Positions 8,484 through 17,126 of a stretch of 64,000 bases of DNA are shown here, in pieces. The notes beneath the pieces are model-generated. The model saw only the letters and a program-made list of their open reading frames with translations. It searched no databases and was not told the DNA's origin. How positions within the stretch are numbered: position 1 is the stretch's first letter; the number at the start of each line of letters is the position of its first letter. The translations under genes and the position numbers were made by a program. Source of the stretch: an uncultured Oscillospiraceae bacterium (lineage in GTDB: Bacteria; Bacillota; Clostridia; Oscillospirales; Oscillospiraceae); NCBI GenBank assembly GCA_905234855.1, contig CAJOIU010000005.1, forward strand, positions 18,945 through 82,944, in the 5' to 3' direction.

Positions 8484-9356
8484 ATGAAAGGTATCATTTT
8501 GGCCGGAGGAAAGGGAACCCGCCTGTATCCTATGACGAAGGTCATGTCCAAGCAGCTTTTGCCCATCTATGACAAGCCGATGGTCTATTATCCCCTCAGC
8601 GTGCTGATGCTGGCCGGCATCCGGGAGGTGCTGATCATCTCCACGCCGGAGGATATCGGGCATTATGAGGAGCTGCTGGGGGACGGCAGCCGCTTCGGAA
8701 TGGAGCTTTCCTATGTGGTGCAGGAGCAGCCCCGTGGCTTGGCGGAGGCGTTTCTTCTGGGCGAAAGCTTTATCGGAAAGGATACTGTCTGCCTCATCCT
8801 AGGCGATAACGTGTTTTATGGGCAGGCGCTGTCGTATTACCTCAAGCGCGGCGCGGCTCTGACGGAGGGCGCCATGGTGTTCGGCTATCCCGTCAAGAAC
8901 CCGACTGCCTTCGGGGTCGTGGAGTTCGATGCGAACATGCGGGCGATCTCTATCGAAGAAAAGCCGGAGAAGCCCAAAAGCAAATATGCCGTGCCGGGAT
9001 TGTATTTCTACGATAACACCGTGGTGGAGATCGCAAAGAACGTAAAACCCTCGGCGCGGGGAGAGCTGGAGATCACGGCGGTGAACAACGCCTATCTGGA
9101 GGCGGGGAAGCTGCAGGTGAAGCCGCTTGGACGCGGTATGGCATGGCTGGATACCGGCTCGCCGGAGGGGCTTCTCAACGCTGCCCAGTTCGTGCAGACC
9201 GTGCAGGATCGGCAGGGCTTTTATATCGCCTGCCTCGAGGAGATCGCTTGGCGCAACGGCTGGATCGATACGAATAAGCTCCGAGCGCTGGGCGAGGAGC
9301 TGAAAATGACGGAATACGGGCGGTATCTGATCGCGCTGGCGGAGGAGGAGATATGA
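8484..9356 (+). CDS. rfbA: Glucose-1-phosphate thymidylyltransferase
   Basis: Makes dTDP-glucose from glucose 1-phosphate and dTTP, the first step to dTDP-rhamnose for cell-wall polysaccharides. The 290-residue protein starts with the nucleotide-binding [11 protein letters not shown], keeps the sugar-phosphate lysine region [34 protein letters not shown] and [11 protein letters not shown]. Length matches the short RmlA/RfbA type. No rfbB, rfbC or rfbD gene is nearby, so the rest of the pathway must be elsewhere. Its stop overlaps the next start by 4 bp (ATGA). Confidence 0.95.
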   Translation: MKGIILAGGKGTRLYPMTKVMSKQLLPIYDKPMVYYPLSVLMLAGIREVLIISTPEDIGHYEELLGDGSRFGMELSYVVQEQPRGLAEAFLLGESFIGKDTVCLILGDNVFYGQALSYYLKRGAALTEGAMVFGYPVKNPTAFGVVEFDANMRAISIEEKPEKPKSKYAVPGLYFYDNTVVEIAKNVKPSARGELEITAVNNAYLEAGKLQVKPLGRGMAWLDTGSPEGLLNAAQFVQTVQDRQGFYIACLEEIAWRNGWIDTNKLRALGEELKMTEYGRYLIALAEEEI

Positions 9357-10651
9357 ACCGATATCAAGAGGAATACAAACGCAAGCTCGTTACGATCGAG
9401 GAGGCGCTGAGTCATATCAAAACAGGCGACGTGATCGGCACGTCCCAATGCGCCAATGAGCCGACGGCGATCTTTGACGCCATGCATACGCTGCACGGGA
9501 AGATCGGGCCGGTGAAGATCTACGGCCCCATGTGCTTTCTCCCGCATCCGTTCATGCTCGATCCCCAATACCGCGAGACCTTCAACATGGATGTGGCATT
9601 TCTCATGGGGGATACCCGCAAGAGCCATCGTGTCGGGGCGCTGAACTATTATCCTACTGACCTGCACAACGGACCGAGCCGCTGGATGAGCGTGAACGAC
9701 GTGAATGTTTTTATCACGGCGGCCACGCCCATGGATAAGCACGGCTATATGAAGATCCCTCTGTGCCTCATCCATGAGAAGGCGTTTTTTGAGGCGGCGG
9801 ACAGGATCATCGTGCAGGTGAATGAGAATCTGCCGGACGTTTGGGGCGATACGGAGATCCATGTTTCGGATGTGGATTACATCGTAGAGGCCGCCTCGCC
9901 GCTGCCGTATCTGCCGGAGAGCGTCCCGGACGAGACGGAAATGGTCATCGGCCGGTATATTTCCGAGCTCATCAACGACGGCGACACCATCCAGCTCGGC
10001 ATCGGCGGCATCCCCGACGCCGCGGCGCTGTCGCTGACGGATAAGCACGATCTCGGTGTGCATTCCGAGATGATCACAAACTCCATGGTGACGCTGGTGG
10101 AGCAAGGAGTCATTACGGGCAAGAAAAAATCCCTTCACAAGGGAAAGATCGTCGGGGCATTTGCCTTCGGCACACAGCGGCTGTATGACATGCTCGACTG
10201 CAATCCCGGCGTTATGCTCCGCCGGGGCGACTATGTGAACGACCCGTGGGTCGTGGCGCAGAACGATAATTTCGTCTCCGTGAATTCCTGCCTCTCCGTG
10301 GATCTGACGGGACAGGTATGCTCGGAATCCATCGGCTCGCGGCAGTACTCCGGCACCGGAGGGCAGTCCGATATGGCGGTTGGCGCGGCGCATGCCAAGG
10401 GCGGGCGCAACTTCATTGCGGCGCCCTCCACCCGGAAGGGAGGGACGGTCTCCACCATCACGGCGCAGCTTGCGCCGGGGTCCGTTGTGAGCCTCAGCCG
10501 CAATCAGGTGGACTGCATCGTGACGGAATACGGCGTCGCATGGCTGAAGGGACGCAATATCCGCCAGCGAGTGAACAATCTGATCGCCGTGGCGCATCCC
10601 GATTTTCGCGCGGAGCTGCGGAAGCAGGCCGACGCGCTCATGCTGTGGTGA
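9353..10651 (+). CDS. Acetyl-CoA hydrolase/transferase family CoA-transferase (4-hydroxybutyrate or butyryl-CoA:acetate type)
   Basis: Exchanges CoA between an acyl-CoA and a free acid such as acetate, a step of butyrate or 4-aminobutyrate fermentation. The 432-residue protein matches the AbfT/Cat2/But group in length and order: CoA-binding N-terminal half, GIGGIPDA, then HSEM with Glu239 at the position of the catalytic glutamate of the clostridial 4-hydroxybutyrate CoA-transferase, followed by [11 protein letters not shown] and the C-terminal [11 protein letters not shown]. Sequence alone does not separate butyryl- from 4-hydroxybutyryl-CoA use. It overlaps rfbA by 4 bp, an odd functional pairing. 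Confidence 0.88.
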   Translation: MNRYQEEYKRKLVTIEEALSHIKTGDVIGTSQCANEPTAIFDAMHTLHGKIGPVKIYGPMCFLPHPFMLDPQYRETFNMDVAFLMGDTRKSHRVGALNYYPTDLHNGPSRWMSVNDVNVFITAATPMDKHGYMKIPLCLIHEKAFFEAADRIIVQVNENLPDVWGDTEIHVSDVDYIVEAASPLPYLPESVPDETEMVIGRYISELINDGDTIQLGIGGIPDAAALSLTDKHDLGVHSEMITNSMVTLVEQGVITGKKKSLHKGKIVGAFAFGTQRLYDMLDCNPGVMLRRGDYVNDPWVVAQNDNFVSVNSCLSVDLTGQVCSESIGSRQYSGTGGQSDMAVGAAHAKGGRNFIAAPSTRKGGTVSTITAQLAPGSVVSLSRNQVDCIVTEYGVAWLKGRNIRQRVNNLIAVAHPDFRAELRKQADALMLW

Positions 10652-10667
10652 TCCGCAAATAAGCAAA

Positions 10668-10695
10668 AACGCAGGAGGGCGTGCTCTCCTGCGTT
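10668..10695. terminator. Intrinsic terminator between convergent genes
   Basis: A 10-bp stem (10668-10677 with 10686-10695) followed by ATTTTT on the plus strand. It overlaps the stop codon of the opposing ABC ATPase gene. Confidence 0.75.
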
Positions 10696-11284
10696 ATTTT
10701 TGAAAGGTGCGGTCACGGAATCGGTATATGCTGTCCGCCAAAAGCTCGGCCTCGGCAGGGTCATGGGTGGCGAGAACGAGGGTGCGGCCGCGGCAATGAT
10801 CCCGAAGGATAGCCAGAATCCGCTGCTTCATGGCCGTGTCCAGCCCCTTCATCGGCTCGTCCAGCAGAAGAAGGTCACAATCATAGGCAAGGGCGCGGGC
10901 GAGATTCACCCGCTGCTGCATGCCGCCGGACAGCTCGGCGGGGAGCTTTTCCGATGCGTCGTCCAGCTCGAATACCCGCAGCCATTTTTCCGCCTCTTGG
11001 GAGGCGGCTTTTTTGTTTCGGCATACAACGGCCACGTTTTCCGCGGCGGTCAGCCAAGGTAACAGGCGCGGCTCCTGAAAAACATAGGAGAGGCGTTCGG
11101 CGGATACGGTCATCGTTCCGGCGGTGGGCTTGCACAATCCCGCGATCATGTGCAGCAGGCTGGATTTTCCGCAGCCGGAGGGTCCCATAAGGGCGATATG
11201 CGCGCCCCGGGGAACGGAGAGGGTGACATCCTCCAGCACCGGCGCTCCGTCGTAGGAAAGAGAGACCTTGTCAGCGTGGATCAT
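10694..11284 (-). CDS. ABC importer ATPase (nitrate/sulfonate/NMT1 type)
   Basis: Energises the importer made with the next two genes on this strand. The 196-residue protein has Walker [11 protein letters not shown]-loop, signature [15 protein letters not shown], Walker B LLLLDEP and the H-loop in LATHD. It resembles SsuB/TauB but is 40-60 residues shorter than usual because it ends soon after the H-loop. Its start overlaps the permease stop by 14 bp. It is last in the order binding protein, permease, ATPase on the minus strand. Substrate unknown. Confidence 0.92.
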   Translation of the reverse strand: MIHADKVSLSYDGAPVLEDVTLSVPRGAHIALMGPSGCGKSSLLHMIAGLCKPTAGTMTVSAERLSYVFQEPRLLPWLTAAENVAVVCRNKKAASQEAEKWLRVFELDDASEKLPAELSGGMQQRVNLARALAYDCDLLLLDEPMKGLDTAMKQRILAILRDHCRGRTLVLATHDPAEAELLADSIYRFRDRTFQK

Positions 11285-12041
11285 GCTCCGCTCCTTTCCG
11301 CTGGCATCCGGCGCGGTCGATGGCGGCAGACAGCAGCTTTTCGATCACAAGGCTGCATAGGATCACCACGACTGTCCACGCGAACAGATCGACGGTTTCC
11401 AAATATAGCTTTGATTCATAAAGCATCCGGCCGATGGCGAGCTTCGGAACGGTGAGTACCTCGGCCGCGACTCCCGCCTTCCATGCAAGGCCGAGGGAGG
11501 TTCGGCAGGCGGAGAGAAAAAACGGCATGACGGAGGGCAGATAGACCCTTCCGAAGGTTTTTGCCGAGCCGAAGCGATATACGCGGGAGAGCTCCAGCAG
11601 CAGGGGATCGGTGCTGTCGATCCCGGCTGCGACGTTTGCCCATACCACCGGGAGAACCATCAGAACCACGATGACGCTGGGGAGGATGTCCCGCCCGACC
11701 CAAATGAGGACGAGCAGAATGAAAGAGGCCACCGGCGTGGCGCGCACGATGGTGAGCAGGGGACTTAGGAGCGCGCGCAGGAGCCGGAAGCGGGCGGTAA
11801 GGATGGCCAGTGCCGCGCCGGCTATGACGCCGCACACCGTGCCGAGCAGGATGCGGAGCAGGCTGACGGCGGCGGTCTTCCAGAAATCCGCGGTCAGGAT
11901 AAGCTCTCCCAGCCGCTTGAGCACGACCAATGGGCCGGGAAGCAAAAGCTCCCGACCCACCAGCCGCGCAAGACCGGCCCAAAGGAATAACCAAAAGGCC
12001 GTTACCAGCAGTATTTTGAGTATTCGAACGAATCGTTTCAT
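11271..12041 (-). CDS. ABC importer permease (SsuC/TauC-like)
   Basis: A membrane-spanning subunit of the same importer. The 256 residues have an N-terminal helix, then the BPD_transp_1 domain with about five more helices and the ATPase-coupling loop (EL..VYRFGSAKTFGRVYLPSVMP), the short EAA motif that docks on the ATPase. The length fits a six-helix SsuC-type permease acting as a homodimer. It lies 24 bp after the binding-protein gene on the minus strand and overlaps the ATPase gene. The family imports sulfonates, nitrate, thiamine precursors or purines, and nothing here picks one. Confidence 0.9.
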   Translation of the reverse strand: MKRFVRILKILLVTAFWLFLWAGLARLVGRELLLPGPLVVLKRLGELILTADFWKTAAVSLLRILLGTVCGVIAGAALAILTARFRLLRALLSPLLTIVRATPVASFILLVLIWVGRDILPSVIVVLMVLPVVWANVAAGIDSTDPLLLELSRVYRFGSAKTFGRVYLPSVMPFFLSACRTSLGLAWKAGVAAEVLTVPKLAIGRMLYESKLYLETVDLFAWTVVVILCSLVIEKLLSAAIDRAGCQRKGAEHDPR

Positions 12042-12065
12042 GGGCGAAGGGCCCTTCTTATAGGA

Positions 12066-13163
12066 TTACCCCACAAAATAGAAGCTGTCCCCGGGGATCG
12101 CGCCGCCCACGGAGGCAGGCTCCAGCGAGAACATGATCTCCGCGTAGCGGTTCATGGCGGCCTTCATCTCCTCGCCTGTGAGGAAGCAGACGTTGCAGTT
12201 GGGGATCGCCTTTTTGGCGACGGCGGCCTGCGGGAACACGCCGGTCTGCTCGATGAGCTGTGCCGCGTCGTCAGTATTCTCCGTCAGATAAGCGATGGAA
12301 GCCTCATACTCTTCGAGGAACGCGGCAACGGCGTCAGGGTGTTCCTCGGCAAAGGCCGTGCGGACAACGACGCAGCCCTGCACGAGGCTGCCGGGCTCCT
12401 GTACCTCATCCCAAGCGGCGGTCAGGTCGAGAGCGACGGACAGGCTTTCGTTTGCCGCGCAGGCAATGGTCACCATAGGCTCGGGCAAAACGGCGATATC
12501 CACCTCGCCGGAGGCGAGTGCGGTGCGCAGATCGGCAGGCTGGGCATAGGTGTTGTCGATCTCGACGGAAACACCGGCGGCCTCCGTGATGGCACGGAAA
12601 ATGAAGGTGGGGTTCTGGGCGGGAACATAGACCGTCATCCCCTCCAGATCCTCCAGCGAGGACACGGCAGCATTGTCGCTGTTCACAACAAGATAAAGAA
12701 CGCCGAGGGTGTTGATGGCAGCGATCTGAACGCCGCCCTCGGTCTTGTTGTAGACCGTGGCGGCCGCGTTGGTGGGCAGGGCGGCGATGTCGGTACTGCC
12801 GCTGATGAGCGCGGCGGTGACATTGGAGGCGTCGGTCTCCACGGAGAAGCTGTAGTTCAGCGCGGCTTCGCCCGCCTCGGCGTCGGCCATGAGCTTTGCC
12901 ATGCCGAAGCCGGTGGTGCCGTTGAGCACCATGACACTGACGTCGAGATTGCGGAGCGCCTCTGCCGCGGCTTCCGCTTCGGCGGCCTCCAGTGCGGCGG
13001 CTTCCTGAGCGGCCTTGGCGGCCGTATAGTCGTCAATGGACGCTTTCAAGCTATTGGTAGCGGCAAGGATCTCGTCCAGCTTTTCGGCCGTGCCGGTATC
13101 CGCGCAGGCGCATAGGCCGAGCAGCATTACGGCTGCCAGCAGCAAGGCAATGAGCTTTTTCAT
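12066..13163 (-). CDS. ABC importer substrate-binding lipoprotein (NMT1/SsuA type)
   Basis: An extracytoplasmic ligand-binding protein, membrane-anchored through its lipobox (LCAC, Cys20). The 365 residues contain an unusual Ala/Glu-rich, probably helical stalk (residues ~25-70), then a two-lobed NMT1-like domain with VMVLNGTTGFGMAKL, SGSTDIAALP and LEDLEGMTVYVP. An in-frame ATG at 13256 would add 31 residues with no signal character. I chose 13163 because GGAGG lies 9 bp upstream and a clean signal peptide follows. It is the first gene of the importer operon and is preceded by a leader with an intrinsic terminator, so it is probably controlled by attenuation. Confidence 0.88.
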   Translation of the reverse strand: MKKLIALLLAAVMLLGLCACADTGTAEKLDEILAATNSLKASIDDYTAAKAAQEAAALEAAEAEAAAEALRNLDVSVMVLNGTTGFGMAKLMADAEAGEAALNYSFSVETDASNVTAALISGSTDIAALPTNAAATVYNKTEGGVQIAAINTLGVLYLVVNSDNAAVSSLEDLEGMTVYVPAQNPTFIFRAITEAAGVSVEIDNTYAQPADLRTALASGEVDIAVLPEPMVTIACAANESLSVALDLTAAWDEVQEPGSLVQGCVVVRTAFAEEHPDAVAAFLEEYEASIAYLTENTDDAAQLIEQTGVFPQAAVAKKAIPNCNVCFLTGEEMKAAMNRYAEIMFSLEPASVGGAIPGDSFYFVG

Positions 13164-13316
13164 AAGTGATTCCTCCGATTTGCATATCAAGATTTGGTGT
13201 AAAAAGACTGCATCCCGAAAGATGCAGCCGCAAAGCGGTGAAGAATCATCGCCCAAGACCGTATCTTTCGCCTCAAGGAAGTTTCGGCGTCAGAGGGTGT
13301 AGTCCGTATACAGTTC
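13164..13316 (-). promoter_or_regulatory. Attenuator/riboswitch-like leader of the NMT1-type ABC operon
   Basis: About 150 nt separate the predicted transcription start (~13316) from the start codon. The leader can form a hairpin of 4 bp (CGCC/GGCG arms near 13270 and 13288), a short CCGC/GCGG hairpin (13228-13238) and a terminator (13201-13227). A 5' segment (complement of 13298-13304) can pair in 6 of 7 positions with the 3' half of the terminator (13206-13212), which would form a competing antiterminator. I cannot match it to a riboswitch class I know: no TPP, guanidine-I, FMN or SAM signatures are visible. Confidence 0.5.
13201..13227 (-). terminator. Intrinsic terminator inside the ABC operon leader
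   Basis: Minus-strand 7-bp stem CTGCATC/GATGCAG with a 6-nt loop, followed by TCTTTTT. It lies 38 bp upstream of the binding-protein start codon, so it sits between promoter and gene. Confidence 0.7.
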
Positions 13317-13322
13317 ATGCTT

Positions 13323-13351
13323 ATTATAAAACATCTCTTATCCGAAAGCAA
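13323..13351 (-). promoter_or_regulatory. Putative sigma-A promoter for the ABC operon
   Basis: Minus strand -35 TTGCTT (13346-13351), 17-bp spacer, perfect -10 TATAAT (13323-13328). It fixes the start of the leader described above. Confidence 0.7.
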
Positions 13352-13410
13352 GATATTTATACGCCTTGGGGCGATCCATCAGAAACTCTTCCGGGGCGGC
13401 AAAAATTGTG

Positions 13411-13439
13411 TTGCATTTGGTTATGTGATATGTTACAAT
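13411..13439 (+). promoter_or_regulatory. Putative sigma-A promoter for the M23 peptidase gene
   Basis: -35 TTGCAT (13411-13416), 17-bp spacer, -10 TACAAT (13434-13439). The -10 lies inside the first unit of a GTTACAATA direct repeat. Confidence 0.6.
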
Positions 13440-13456
13440 ACGTTACAATAATTACA
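13432..13456 (+). repeat. GTTACAATA direct repeats over the M23 promoter
   Basis: GTTACAATA occurs at 13432-13440 and again at 13442-13450, followed by a partial TTACAAG. The period is about 10 bp, one helical turn. On the other strand these read TGTAAC/TGTAAT, resembling half-sites of the WalR (YycF) box, whose usual period is 11. A regulator site is possible. Confidence 0.45.
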
Positions 13457-13523
13457 AGAGTATGGATTATTTTGTAATTTAACGTAATTATTTGACATAA
13501 TATGGGTAGGAGAAGAAACTGTC

Positions 13524-14414
13524 ATGCATTATTGGAACGGCCGTGTGCCGGGGTGGATCCTAGCGTTTTCGATCGCGCTGTCTCTGCTGTCGGTCAATGC
13601 TTTGGCCGAGGCGGAAGACGGCGAATTTGATGTGTCGGAAGAAATTGCGGTGAGCGAAGCTGCCGCTTCGGAGGAGGCCTCAGAGCCCGCGGCGGAAGGA
13701 GAAACGGAAGAAATCCCGGAGGCGGAAGAGGAAGCGTCCTCCGATGAGGCCGCGTTGGCGGCGGATTCGTATACTTGGGCGGACAGTACGGAAAGCTACG
13801 CTTACGCGGACGCTGAGATCACTACATCCTCCCGGGATGCCGTCATGGACGGGGACGGGACGTGGCTCTGGCCGGTGGAGGGCGTATATCACATGTCCCG
13901 GGGCTATGCTGGGTCGCACAACGGCCTCGATATCACCTGCTTGGGCATCGAGGACATGTATGCCTTGGCCACGAAGGCCGGGGTGGTGATCGAGAGCAGC
14001 AATTCCTGCCCCCATGTCCACGCCTATGACCGATGCAACGGCGGCTGCGGCAACTATGTTCTCATCCGGCATAACGACGGCACCTATTCCCGCTATATGC
14101 ATCTGCGGCAGTACACCGCGGTGGAGGTGGGCACCATCGTCCGACAGGGAGATCCTGTGGGGGTCGTCGGTTCGAGCGGCCATTCCACCGGGTATCATCT
14201 GCATTTCGAGATATTCAACACCGACGGCGAGTGTGTAAATCCGAATCCCACGAGCAGCCGCCATAACGAGGTCGGCGATTGCAATATCACTTATATCTAC
14301 GAGCAATATCCGCATGATTATACGGAGCGGGACGATCGAATGCCGGAGGAAGAAGCGGAGGCGGAACCGGCCGCTGTCAAGATCCGTACGGTCAGCAGCA
14401 GCATAACGGAATGA
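13524..14414 (+). CDS. Secreted M23 (LytM-type) peptidoglycan endopeptidase
   Basis: Probably cleaves peptide crosslinks in the cell wall outside the membrane. The 296-residue precursor has an N-terminal hydrophobic signal (residues ~10-30), a long acidic Glu/Ala/Ser-rich region (~31-100), then an M23 domain with zinc ligands in HNGLD (HxxxD) and HLHFE (HxH) and GYHLHFEIFNTDG. Extra cysteines occur in the CPHVHAYDRCNGGCGNY insertion. An Ala/Glu-rich tail follows. It stands alone with its own promoter and repeats resembling WalR half-sites, which would suit a cell-wall hydrolase, but that regulation is not shown. Confidence 0.92.
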   Translation: MHYWNGRVPGWILAFSIALSLLSVNALAEAEDGEFDVSEEIAVSEAAASEEASEPAAEGETEEIPEAEEEASSDEAALAADSYTWADSTESYAYADAEITTSSRDAVMDGDGTWLWPVEGVYHMSRGYAGSHNGLDITCLGIEDMYALATKAGVVIESSNSCPHVHAYDRCNGGCGNYVLIRHNDGTYSRYMHLRQYTAVEVGTIVRQGDPVGVVGSSGHSTGYHLHFEIFNTDGECVNPNPTSSRHNEVGDCNITYIYEQYPHDYTERDDRMPEEEAEAEPAAVKIRTVSSSITE

Positions 14415-14453
14415 TCGGCAGCGGAAGATAGTCGGACAGGGGGTGTCAAAGGA

Positions 14454-15533
14454 TTGGAAAAGGTCATGATCGGCATGTCGGGCGGCGTGGACAGCAGCGC
14501 CGCGGCGCTGCTGCTTGCGGAGGCGGGGTATGCCTGCGTGGGCGTCACCATGCGGATGTTTTCAAATGACGGGATCGGCTTGTCCGACCGACAGACCTGC
14601 TGCAGCCTTGACGATACGGAGGACGCCCGTTCGGCGGCCTTCCGGCTGGGGATACCCCATTATGTATTCAATGCGTCCGAAGCGTTTGAGGAAAAGGTCA
14701 TCCGTCCGTTTGTGGAGACCTATGAGCAGGGCGGGACGCCCAATCCGTGCATCGACTGCAACCGGCATCTGAAGTTTTCCTATATGTATCGCCGAGCGAG
14801 AGAACTGGGCTGCGACTATATCGCCACGGGGCATTACGCCCGCATCGAGCAGCGAGCCGACGGACGTTGGCTTCTGAAAAAGGGCGCGGATCGGAATAAG
14901 GATCAGAGCTATGTGCTGTATGTCCTCTCGCAGGAGCTTCTGGCGCACACGAAATTCCCCTTGGGCGAGCTGACGAAGCAGCAGGTGCGCCTTCTTGCGG
15001 AGGAGCACGGACTGCGCAACGCCCGGAAGCATGACAGTCAGGATATCTGCTTTGTGCCGGACGGGGATTACGAGGCGTTCATCCGACGCTATACGGGCAG
15101 GGAGTATCCGCCCGGCGATTTTGTGGACGAGGATGGGCGCGTGCTGGGAAGACATACGGGGATGATCGGCTACACGGTCGGCCAGCGCCGCGGACTCGGC
15201 GTTTCTGCGGAAAAGCCGCTTTACGTATGCCGGAAGCGGACGTGGGACAACACCATCGTGCTGACAGGCAATGAACGGCTGTTCTCTGATACTCTCGTTG
15301 CGGAGGATCTGAATCTCATTGACCGGGATCGGGTCGAGGAACCGCTGCGCTGCCGGGCGAAGATCCGCTATTCTCACCGGGAGGAACTGTGTGTTGCGGA
15401 GCAGATCGGGGAGGACACACTGAGGGTCGTGTTTGACGAGCCCCAGCGGGCGATCACCCCGGGACAGGCGGTGGTGCTGTATGACGGGGACACCGTTATC
15501 GGCGGCGGCACGATCCGGGATACGGAAAAATGA
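14454..15533 (+). CDS. mnmA: tRNA-specific 2-thiouridylase
   Basis: Adds sulfur at position 2 of the wobble uridine of Lys, Glu and Gln tRNAs in the cytosol, using sulfur relayed from a cysteine desulfurase. The 359-residue protein begins with the PP-loop MSGGVDSSAAA, has catalytic cysteines in NPCIDCN and DICFV, and HDSQDICF, all typical. Length is normal. The start is read as TTG at 14454 with AGGGGG upstream. An in-frame ATG at 14466 preceded by GGAAAAGG is an alternative that removes four residues. The gene ends at a strong terminator. Confidence 0.96.
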   Translation: MEKVMIGMSGGVDSSAAALLLAEAGYACVGVTMRMFSNDGIGLSDRQTCCSLDDTEDARSAAFRLGIPHYVFNASEAFEEKVIRPFVETYEQGGTPNPCIDCNRHLKFSYMYRRARELGCDYIATGHYARIEQRADGRWLLKKGADRNKDQSYVLYVLSQELLAHTKFPLGELTKQQVRLLAEEHGLRNARKHDSQDICFVPDGDYEAFIRRYTGREYPPGDFVDEDGRVLGRHTGMIGYTVGQRRGLGVSAEKPLYVCRKRTWDNTIVLTGNERLFSDTLVAEDLNLIDRDRVEEPLRCRAKIRYSHREELCVAEQIGEDTLRVVFDEPQRAITPGQAVVLYDGDTVIGGGTIRDTEK

Positions 15534-15537
15534 AAAC

Positions 15538-15588
15538 GCGCCCGCGGCAAGGACGTTTGTGAGCCTTCCGCGGGCGCGCTATTTTTTT
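15538..15588. terminator. Intrinsic terminator between mnmA and murC
   Basis: A GC-rich 10-bp stem (15538-15547 with 15568-15577), then a seven-T run on the plus strand. The genes converge here. Confidence 0.85.
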
Positions 15589-15591
15589 GCG

Positions 15592-16971
15592 TTATTTTTG
15601 TTCCGAGCTGACGAGAGCCTCGCCGATTCGGTATACGTCGCCGGCGCCGACGGTGAGCACGATATCGCCGGGGGCGACGGTGAAGCGGAGGGCCTTTTCC
15701 AATTCCTCGAACGTGGGGAGAAACAATCCGTTCGGGATGTGATCCGCCAGATCCTCCGAGGAGATGCCCAGCGTGTTCCGCTCCCGCGCCGCATAGATCT
15801 CTGCCAGATAGGTCAGATCCGGGCGGCGAAGCTGCTCGGCGAAGTCGTCGAACAGCGCCTTGGTGCGGGAATAGGTGTGGGGCTGGAAAACGAGGATCGT
15901 GCGCTTGTAGCCCATGGGCTCCACCGCGTCCAGCAGAGCCTTCAGCTCGCCGGGATGATGGGCGTAATCGTCATAGATATCCGCGCCGTTGAACTTTCCC
16001 TTGAACTCGAACCGGCGGTTCGCCCCCCGGAACCCGGCCAGACCGTAGGTCACGGAGGTGGGAGAGATGCCTAGGACGATGGCGGCGGCCGTGGCTGCCA
16101 GCGCGTTTTTTACGTTATGGATGCCGGGAACTCGGATGTTGAGATGCGTGAAGAATTTGCCCTGATACAGCACGTCAAATTCCGACTGAGCGCCGCTGGG
16201 GATAACATTCACGGCGCGGACGTCGGAGCCTTCCGCAAGCCCAAAGGTGAGGATGGTGCGATCCAAGCCTGCGATGGAATCCAGCGAATTGGGATCGTCG
16301 GCGCTGACGATCACGGTGCCGTTCTGCGGCACAAGGGAGGCGAATTTCCGAAAAGAATGCTTGACGGCGTCAAGGTCGGCAAAGTAATCCAGATGATCCG
16401 CGTCCACGTCCAGAATGACGGCGATGGTGGGATAGAAGGACAGGAAGCTGTCGTAGTATTCACAGGATTCCAAAACGATGGTATCGCCGTGCCCCACGCG
16501 ATGCCCGGCGTGAAGCAGGGGGAGTGTTCCGCCGATCATCACGGTGGGATCCTGCTCGGCGGCCATGAGGATATGCGTGCACATAGAGGTGGTGGTGGTT
16601 TTCCCGTGCGTACCTGCGATGCAAAGAGCGTTGCGGTAACGGCGCATGATGGTGCCCCATGCCTGCGCCCGCTCGAATACGGGGATATCCAGCGCATGCG
16701 CCGCTTGGATCTCTGCGTTGTCGTCCCGCACAGCGGCGGTGCGTACGACAAAATCGTATTCCGGAAGGATGTTTTCTCCGTGATGTCCGATATTCACATG
16801 GATGCCGCGGGATTCCAGCTCCACGACCTTGTCGCTGCGCTGGATATCGCTGCCGGAGATATAAAGCCCCTGATCGTGCAGTACCTCGGCCAGCGGCGCC
16901 ATGGACACGCCTCCGATGCCGATCAGGTATCCGCGTTTTCCGGGGATGAAGCATTCGTCAAATGAAAGCAT
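15592..16971 (-). CDS. murC: UDP-N-acetylmuramate--L-alanine ligase
   Basis: Joins L-alanine to UDP-MurNAc, the first amino-acid step of peptidoglycan synthesis, using ATP. The 459-residue protein has the N-terminal Rossmann motif GIGGVSMAPLAEVL, the P-loop GTHGKTTTT (around residue 120), the central ligase region (DADHLDYF, ANRRFEFKG, DDYAHHP) and the C-terminal domain. Length is standard. The ATG at 16971 follows AAGGAG. It is alone on its strand with its own promoter. Other mur genes are not in the window. Confidence 0.97.
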   Translation of the reverse strand: MLSFDECFIPGKRGYLIGIGGVSMAPLAEVLHDQGLYISGSDIQRSDKVVELESRGIHVNIGHHGENILPEYDFVVRTAAVRDDNAEIQAAHALDIPVFERAQAWGTIMRRYRNALCIAGTHGKTTTTSMCTHILMAAEQDPTVMIGGTLPLLHAGHRVGHGDTIVLESCEYYDSFLSFYPTIAVILDVDADHLDYFADLDAVKHSFRKFASLVPQNGTVIVSADDPNSLDSIAGLDRTILTFGLAEGSDVRAVNVIPSGAQSEFDVLYQGKFFTHLNIRVPGIHNVKNALAATAAAIVLGISPTSVTYGLAGFRGANRRFEFKGKFNGADIYDDYAHHPGELKALLDAVEPMGYKRTILVFQPHTYSRTKALFDDFAEQLRRPDLTYLAEIYAARERNTLGISSEDLADHIPNGLFLPTFEELEKALRFTVAPGDIVLTVGAGDVYRIGEALVSSEQK

Positions 16972-17022
16972 GAGCAGCTCCTTATATGAGAATCGGTTCC
17001 GAACAGAACCTCACAGCAAGAT

Positions 17023-17051
17023 ATTATATTCCTTCCGGGCGCATTTTACAA
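17023..17051 (-). promoter_or_regulatory. Putative sigma-A promoter for murC
   Basis: Minus strand -35 TTGTAA (17046-17051), 17-bp spacer, perfect -10 TATAAT (17023-17028). The ~45-nt leader contains a small palindrome (GGTTC/GAACC, 16995-17010). Confidence 0.7.
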
Positions 17052-17098
17052 GCGGAATCGTCTCGAAGGAAGCCCATGTGCGGAAAAACGCATCAAAA

Positions 17099-17121
17099 GC
17101 CCCTGCCGATCCGGCAGGGGC
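17099..17121 (-). terminator. Intrinsic terminator after the 59-aa gene
   Basis: A perfect 9-bp stem (17099-17107 with 17113-17121, loop of 5), then TTTT on the minus strand. It closes the transcript that carries the small gene below. Confidence 0.75.
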
Positions 17122-17126
17122 TTCGA

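Noticed and set aside
13229..13260. Plus-strand similarity to the tetrahydrofolate riboswitch (GCGGTGAA..AATCAT)
   Set aside because: The other half of that riboswitch is absent, and the promoter, terminator and gene order place the functional leader on the minus strand.
13164..13316. Guanidine-I, TPP or FMN riboswitch for the ABC leader
   Set aside because: None of their invariant sequence blocks can be found on the minus strand. The class is left open.
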